Positions 43,897-46,830 of a stretch of DNA of 46,830 nucleotides are shown piece by piece. Under the pieces are notes generated by a model. The model did not search any database and was not told the origin of the DNA. It saw only the letters and a list, made by a program, of their open reading frames with translations. Made by a program: the position numbers and the translations under genes. Location: positions 1 through 46,830 of the forward strand of contig JAFXMI010000030.1 in the NCBI GenBank assembly GCA_017530505.1. Reading direction: 5' to 3'. The DNA is from Clostridia bacterium (GTDB lineage Bacteria; Bacillota; Clostridia; TANB77; CAG-508). Position 1 is the first letter of the stretch; each line of letters starts with the position of its first letter.

Positions 43897-44278
43897 ATGA
43901 GCAAATTATTAAAAATTTATAATGAACTAAAGAAAAAAGATTCTAAAAAAATTTATTTATTTGAAAATGGAATATTTTATTATATGTTAAATGAAGATGC
44001 TACAATTGTTTCAAATAAAATACGGCCTAAAAATTACAAATTTAGGTACAGAAATAACAAAATGTGGTTTTCCAAAATCGACACTAGGAAAATACATAAA
44101 TTTATTTAAAACAAATGACTTAAATTATGAAATTATAAAAAGCAATTCTTCAAATAGCATTCAAGTTACTCCAAATGAACATATTATAAAACAAATTAAA
44201 AATTTAGATTTATCTAAAACAACTCCAATGGAGTGCTTTAATATAATGTATAATATTCAAAAAAAATTAAAAGAGTAG
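43897..44278 (+). CDS. Stand-alone MutS domain-I-like protein, apparent +1 frameshift at CGG
   Basis: 126 aa after recoding. DSKKIYLFENGIFYYMLNEDA followed, after the shift, by GLKITNLGTEITKCGFP and a helical tail resembles the N-terminal mismatch-recognition domain of MutS, here without the rest of the protein. The break is CGG at 44023-44025 (AAA ATA CGG CCT). Skipping C gives Ile-Gly-Leu-Lys, matching the domain. Length 3n+1. AAGGAG precedes the ATG; it follows the HTH gene by 14 bp, suggesting a two-gene operon. Confidence 0.75.
44023..44025 (+). other. CGG recoding site 5 (MutS-domain-I gene)
   Basis: Zero-frame context is AAT AAA ATA CGG CCT AAA. Skipping C gives ATA GGC CTA AAA, joining two halves of one domain. 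The only site of the five on the plus strand. Confidence 0.8.
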
Positions 44279-44300
44279 ATTTAAATTTCTACTCTTTTAA
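44267..44300. terminator. Bidirectional terminator
   Basis: TTAAAAGAGTAGA (44267-44279) and TCTACTCTTTTAA (44288-44300) with a short AT loop, T-rich on both sides; between the convergent MutS-like and 58-aa genes. Confidence 0.8.
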
Positions 44301-44473
44301 CCATTTATACTTTTGTTTTCTTTTTCAATTCTATTTTTATACATTTCAGTATACTTATTTAAATTTTCTAACAATAATTCAATTATTGCCTCTGCTTCAT
44401 GTGTGACAACTTCATCATATGCTTTTGATAATATTTCTTCAATCTCTTGAACATCATTTTTAAAATCTTCCAT
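44297..44473 (-). CDS. Small helical hypothetical protein
   Basis: 58 aa from ATG 44473 with AAGGAG; the upstream ATG at 44476 is too close to the site. MEDFKNDVQEIEEILSKAYDE then ELLLENLNKYTEMYKNRIEK: amphipathic coiled-coil-like helices. Possibly a prophage protein. No family recognised. Confidence 0.5.
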   Translation of the reverse strand: MEDFKNDVQEIEEILSKAYDEVVTHEAEAIIELLLENLNKYTEMYKNRIEKENKSING

Positions 44474-44593
44474 CATGTTCTCCTTTTTAGTTACCAAATT
44501 TAACTTCTATATATATTTTACCGCATTTTGTCTAATATGCCAACGATTCATTAACAAAATTGAAAAATAATAAAAATTATAAATTTTATAAAA

Positions 44594-45394
44594 TTAGTCC
44601 AATTTTTTAGCAATATACCTTTCGTCAACCCAAAATTGTCTATTAAATACTTGTACCAAATATCTTGTACCACCTGCATATGCTATAATTGCTCTTGCTA
44701 TAATTTTATTATCTGTAATCACTGATTCATGAATCCAATATTGATACCCAGCTGTTTCGACCAAAACATCTCTATCTTGTTTAGCTCCTGTAAAAACAAC
44801 TGGAACATGAACTTCTACCCAATCTCCATTTTGATACTTTGAAGGGGTTTCTGTAATAACAGGTTCATAACAATATAAAGTATAATTACAATATTTCTTA
44901 AAATTATCAACTGAAACTATCGCTTCGTTTCCATTTACGATAACACATTTTCTGTTCCCATTCTTGAACTTTCCATTATATAAATATGGATCAAATACAA
45001 CTAAATTATTACCTCTTATTTCTGATAATACTATAAAATGACCTCCTGTTGAAAACAATCCACCTGCACTACATAAAGCTACTACCATACCACCTCTTTG
45101 TAAACATTCAACAGCTTTTGCTATATAGACTGTTTTTGTCATTTCTAATCCATATTTTTTTGATATCCAATTAAAAGCGTTTCCACTTGTTCCTGTAGCT
45201 GCTCTAAATCCATTTGATTTAAATAAATCTCCCATTTCATTCGGATAAATAGTTTGTTTTAAACTCGAAACAATCATTGCTCCTGATGTAGGACCACATC
45301 CACCACTTTTTATTGTTGCTTTTGGATAACTTGTTGATTGATAAGGATGATTTGCCCATCTTTTATCGGCTTGATTATAATAAACTCTATTCAT
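44594..45394 (-). CDS. Phage endolysin, C39-type peptidase
   Basis: About 266 aa. CGPTSGAMIVSSL holds the catalytic Cys, GGHFIVLSEI the His and VVFDPYLY the Asp of a papain-like Peptidase_C39_2 fold. The C-terminal about 90 residues (NGDWVEVHVPVVFTGAKQD, FNRQFWVDERYIAKKL) look like a cell-wall binding SH3-like repeat. The ATG at 45394 overlaps the stop of the small ORF upstream. It lies directly after holin-type genes, as expected for a lysis cassette. Confidence 0.9.
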   Translation of the reverse strand: MNRVYYNQADKRWANHPYQSTSYPKATIKSGGCGPTSGAMIVSSLKQTIYPNEMGDLFKSNGFRAATGTSGNAFNWISKKYGLEMTKTVYIAKAVECLQRGGMVVALCSAGGLFSTGGHFIVLSEIRGNNLVVFDPYLYNGKFKNGNRKCVIVNGNEAIVSVDNFKKYCNYTLYCYEPVITETPSKYQNGDWVEVHVPVVFTGAKQDRDVLVETAGYQYWIHESVITDNKIIARAIIAYAGGTRYLVQVFNRQFWVDERYIAKKLD

Positions 45395-45482
45395 CTTCAA
45401 TTACCTCACTTTCAACTTCATTTTCTGTTAATTCTTCAGGAATTTCATCAGTAGAGATTTGATATTTTTCTTTTTCATCCAT
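45387..45482 (-). CDS. 31-aa acidic peptide in the lysis cassette
   Basis: ATG at 45482 with AAGGAGGAG. MDEKEKYQISTDEIPEELTE and an acidic tail. Its stop overlaps the endolysin start (ATGAATAG), so the two are coupled. No family recognised. Confidence 0.6.
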   Translation of the reverse strand: MDEKEKYQISTDEIPEELTENEVESEVIEDE

Positions 45483-45484
45483 GA

Positions 45485-45685
45485 CTATTTCTCCTCCTTA
45501 TCTTCTTTTTCATTTTGATTTTTTTGATATTGAGTTCCAAAATAAAATGCTATTACTGTTGTATAAATCGTTAAAACCGCATTAGCATCTATTATTTGCT
45601 TTAGTGCTAAAATAAAAAATAACACCGTTAAAATAAGTGTTACTAAACTTTTTACATCTATTAAATCTTTTAGTTTTTCTAGCAT
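45485..45685 (-). CDS. Holin-like membrane protein
   Basis: 66 aa from ATG 45685 (AAGGAG). Two hydrophobic helices (LVTLILTVLFFILALKQI and VLTIYTTVIAFYFGTQY) separated by a short turn and followed by a charged tail. This plan and the position before the endolysin indicate a phage holin. Confidence 0.75.
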   Translation of the reverse strand: MLEKLKDLIDVKSLVTLILTVLFFILALKQIIDANAVLTIYTTVIAFYFGTQYQKNQNEKEDKEEK

Positions 45686-45690
45686 AAAAA

Positions 45691-45933
45691 TCACGCTCCT
45701 TTTTTCTCTAAATCTTCAATCCTATGATTTGCTACTTTGATTTCTTCATCTTGTACTGCATTATGCTGTTCCAATTTATATACTCTTTCAATTACATTGT
45801 TATGTTTTTCAACTTTCTTCTCTAATTGCTCAACTCGATAATTAGTAAGTTTATTTGCTACCAAAATCCCACCTAGACTTCCACCAAGAGTTCCAACTAA
45901 AGAAATAGCTGCTACTATTATCGTTTCTGACAT
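45691..45933 (-). CDS. XhlA-like phage protein
   Basis: 80 aa. An N-terminal transmembrane helix (IIVAAISLVGTLGGSLGG) is followed by a long coiled coil (QLEKKVEKHNNVIERVYKLEQ). Resembles the haemolysin XhlA-type partner of phage holins. The ATG at 45933 with GGGAGAG is preferred over an upstream ATG at 45954. Confidence 0.7.
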   Translation of the reverse strand: MSETIIVAAISLVGTLGGSLGGILVANKLTNYRVEQLEKKVEKHNNVIERVYKLEQHNAVQDEEIKVANHRIEDLEKKGA

Positions 45934-45952
45934 ATTTTCTCTCCCTTCATAC

Positions 45953-45982
45953 AAAAAGAGCCTTATTTCTAAGACTCTTTTT
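45953..45982 (-). terminator. Hairpin at the end of the CD1375-like ORF
   Basis: AAAAAGAGTCTTA and TAAGGCTCTTTTT arms; overlaps the 3' end of the small gene and may partly separate tail and lysis transcripts. Confidence 0.6.
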
Positions 45983-46085
45983 CTAATTCTTCTCTAACTT
46001 GTTCTCTCCATTTTTCAGGAACGTCATCAATTGTAATTTTTTTCATTTTAATTTGTAATACATAAAATTTTACTATTGCATTCAT
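45969..46085 (-). CDS. CD1375-like small phage protein
   Basis: 38 aa. MNAIVKFYVLQIKMKKITID followed by DVPEKWREQVREELEKE has the pattern of the CD1375-type peptides found between tail and lysis genes of Clostridia phages. GGGGAGG stands before the ATG, partly inside the end of the upstream gene. Role unknown. Confidence 0.7.
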   Translation of the reverse strand: MNAIVKFYVLQIKMKKITIDDVPEKWREQVREELEKES

Positions 46086-46088
46086 TGA

Positions 46089-46439
46089 TTATACCTCCCC
46101 ACCTAAAATTTCAGCAATTACTGCCTCTGCTGTAGAAAGTCGTTCTTCAATGGATACCGTTTCAGCTTGATTTTGATATTGTTCTTTTGCAAAATTTAAC
46201 CATACAGAAAATCCAGTTTTGTCAGACAAATCATTATCTAATGTATCTCTATAATTGTTTTTTACAATTCTATATATATCATATATGTAATATGTTTTAG
46301 TTTGGCCATCTTCATCAGTTTTTGTTTTCTTCTGAATATTATCATTTAAAACAATATCACATTTTCCATCTAATATATTTTCTATCATATATTTAGATGG
46401 TTTTATATCTGATTCACAATTTAAGTTTACCTCTACCAT
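46089..46439 (-). CDS. Hypothetical phage protein near the tail/lysis boundary
   Basis: 116 aa; overlaps the reverse transcriptase stop by 26 nt. It has a beta-rich middle (TYYIYDIYRIV) and a helical C-terminus (SIEERLSTAEAVIAEIL) of the kind seen in small tail-associated proteins such as XkdW-like ones. No firm family. Confidence 0.55.
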   Translation of the reverse strand: MVEVNLNCESDIKPSKYMIENILDGKCDIVLNDNIQKKTKTDEDGQTKTYYIYDIYRIVKNNYRDTLDNDLSDKTGFSVWLNFAKEQYQNQAETVSIEERLSTAEAVIAEILGGEV

Positions 46440-46830
46440 TGTTTCTAATCACTCCTTTACATTTTTTTAAAGTTATTTTATAAGATTTAATATATTTATT
46501 CGTATAATTAAAACTATCACAATGTGAAAGCCACCCATGATATGAAATTATAGATTGTGCATCTGTTAATCTTATATAACCTCTTTTTACAATTTTCTTT
46601 ACTCTTCTTTTTATTCGTAAAAAATTGCTCCTTCGTAATGTTGTATAACCCCTATAAAATCTATATCCTAAGAAATCAAGTGGTCTACTATCAACTTTAA
46701 ATAATTGCCAATTGTCTTTTAATTTTAATCCCTCTGGTTTTAAAAATTCATCTATTGCATATTTTATTTTATGTAATTCTTTTTTGTTTCTACCAAATAA
46801 CACCATGTCATCCATGTATCGCAAGTAGTA
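46414..46830 (-). CDS. Diversity-generating-retroelement-type reverse transcriptase, C-terminal part
   Basis: Runs off the right edge. YYLRYMDDMVLFGRNKKEL contains the catalytic YMDD, followed by LKLKDNWQLFKVDSRPLDFLGYRFYR and TTLRRSNFLRIKRR, the palm-thumb signature of DGR reverse transcriptases and related phage RTs. It is not the intron type (which is YADD here). Template and variable repeats, and any target gene, would lie outside the window. Confidence 0.85.
   Translation of the reverse strand, partial: YYLRYMDDMVLFGRNKKELHKIKYAIDEFLKPEGLKLKDNWQLFKVDSRPLDFLGYRFYRGYTTLRRSNFLRIKRRVKKIVKRGYIRLTDAQSIISYHGWLSHCDSFNYTNKYIKSYKITLKKCKGVIRNNGRGKLKL

Overview
The window is a very AT-rich bacterial chromosome segment. 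Gene content points to an endospore-forming-lineage Bacillota, most likely an uncultured gut Clostridia: a single-chain glycyl-tRNA synthetase behind a T-box leader, sigma-K, RecN, RbgA, Mini-III, a DUF4364 protein, Dxr, and strong AGGAGG-type ribosome binding sites. UGA is a normal stop and standard code 11 fits, with one striking exception. CGG is almost absent as a sense codon. The only five in-frame CGG triplets in recognisable AT-rich genes (sigK, rdgB, mfd, a relaxase, a MutS-domain-I gene) each sit exactly where the reading frame must move +1 to restore the conserved protein. In all five the C is skipped and the following GGN is read as glycine. I regard this apparent CGG recoding as the main discovery of the window.

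Layout. 1-8344: core genes. These are a remnant of an Ldh2-type dehydrogenase fused against the end of glyS, glyS with its T-box, a DnaA-box cluster, an RNA m5C methyltransferase, sigK (recoded), recN, rdgB (recoded), tRNA-Glu(CTC), mrnC and rbgA. 8357-20135: an accessory island on the minus strand. It holds a queuosine-salvage gene, a serine recombinase, HEPN, SWIM and KilA-N proteins, and then an array of unrelated single-gene cargos (cupin, RhuM, Rossmann enzyme, hydrolase, histidine phosphatase, HD phosphohydrolase, nucleotidyltransferase). The cargos are separated by six copies of a repeated sequence that begins a short ORF of the MEDKKEKLPST type. This looks like a mobile cassette array.

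20203-32069: core genes again. These are dxr, an AlkD-like glycosylase, a YgjV-like membrane protein, a deformylase-like protein, mscL, DUF4364, a large membrane protein, a SpoU/TrmH methyltransferase and mfd (recoded). 32171-33165: a small GC-rich island with one unrecognised secreted-type ORF that uses CGG freely, strong hairpins, and a 29-aa membrane peptide whose mRNA ends can pair with each other.

33399-43000: a mobilizable element. On the plus strand it carries a probable defence operon (AlbA_2 ATPase-like protein, zinc proteins, Mrr-type nuclease, HEPN-like protein). On the minus strand it carries a RepA_N initiator, a TnpV gene interrupted by a group II intron, MobC-like and MobA-type mobilization proteins, and a candidate oriT. 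43082-46830: small regulatory genes (including a recoded MutS-domain-I protein) followed by the lysis end of a prophage: C39 endolysin, holin-like proteins, a CD1375-like peptide, and at the right edge the C-terminus of a diversity-generating-retroelement type reverse transcriptase.
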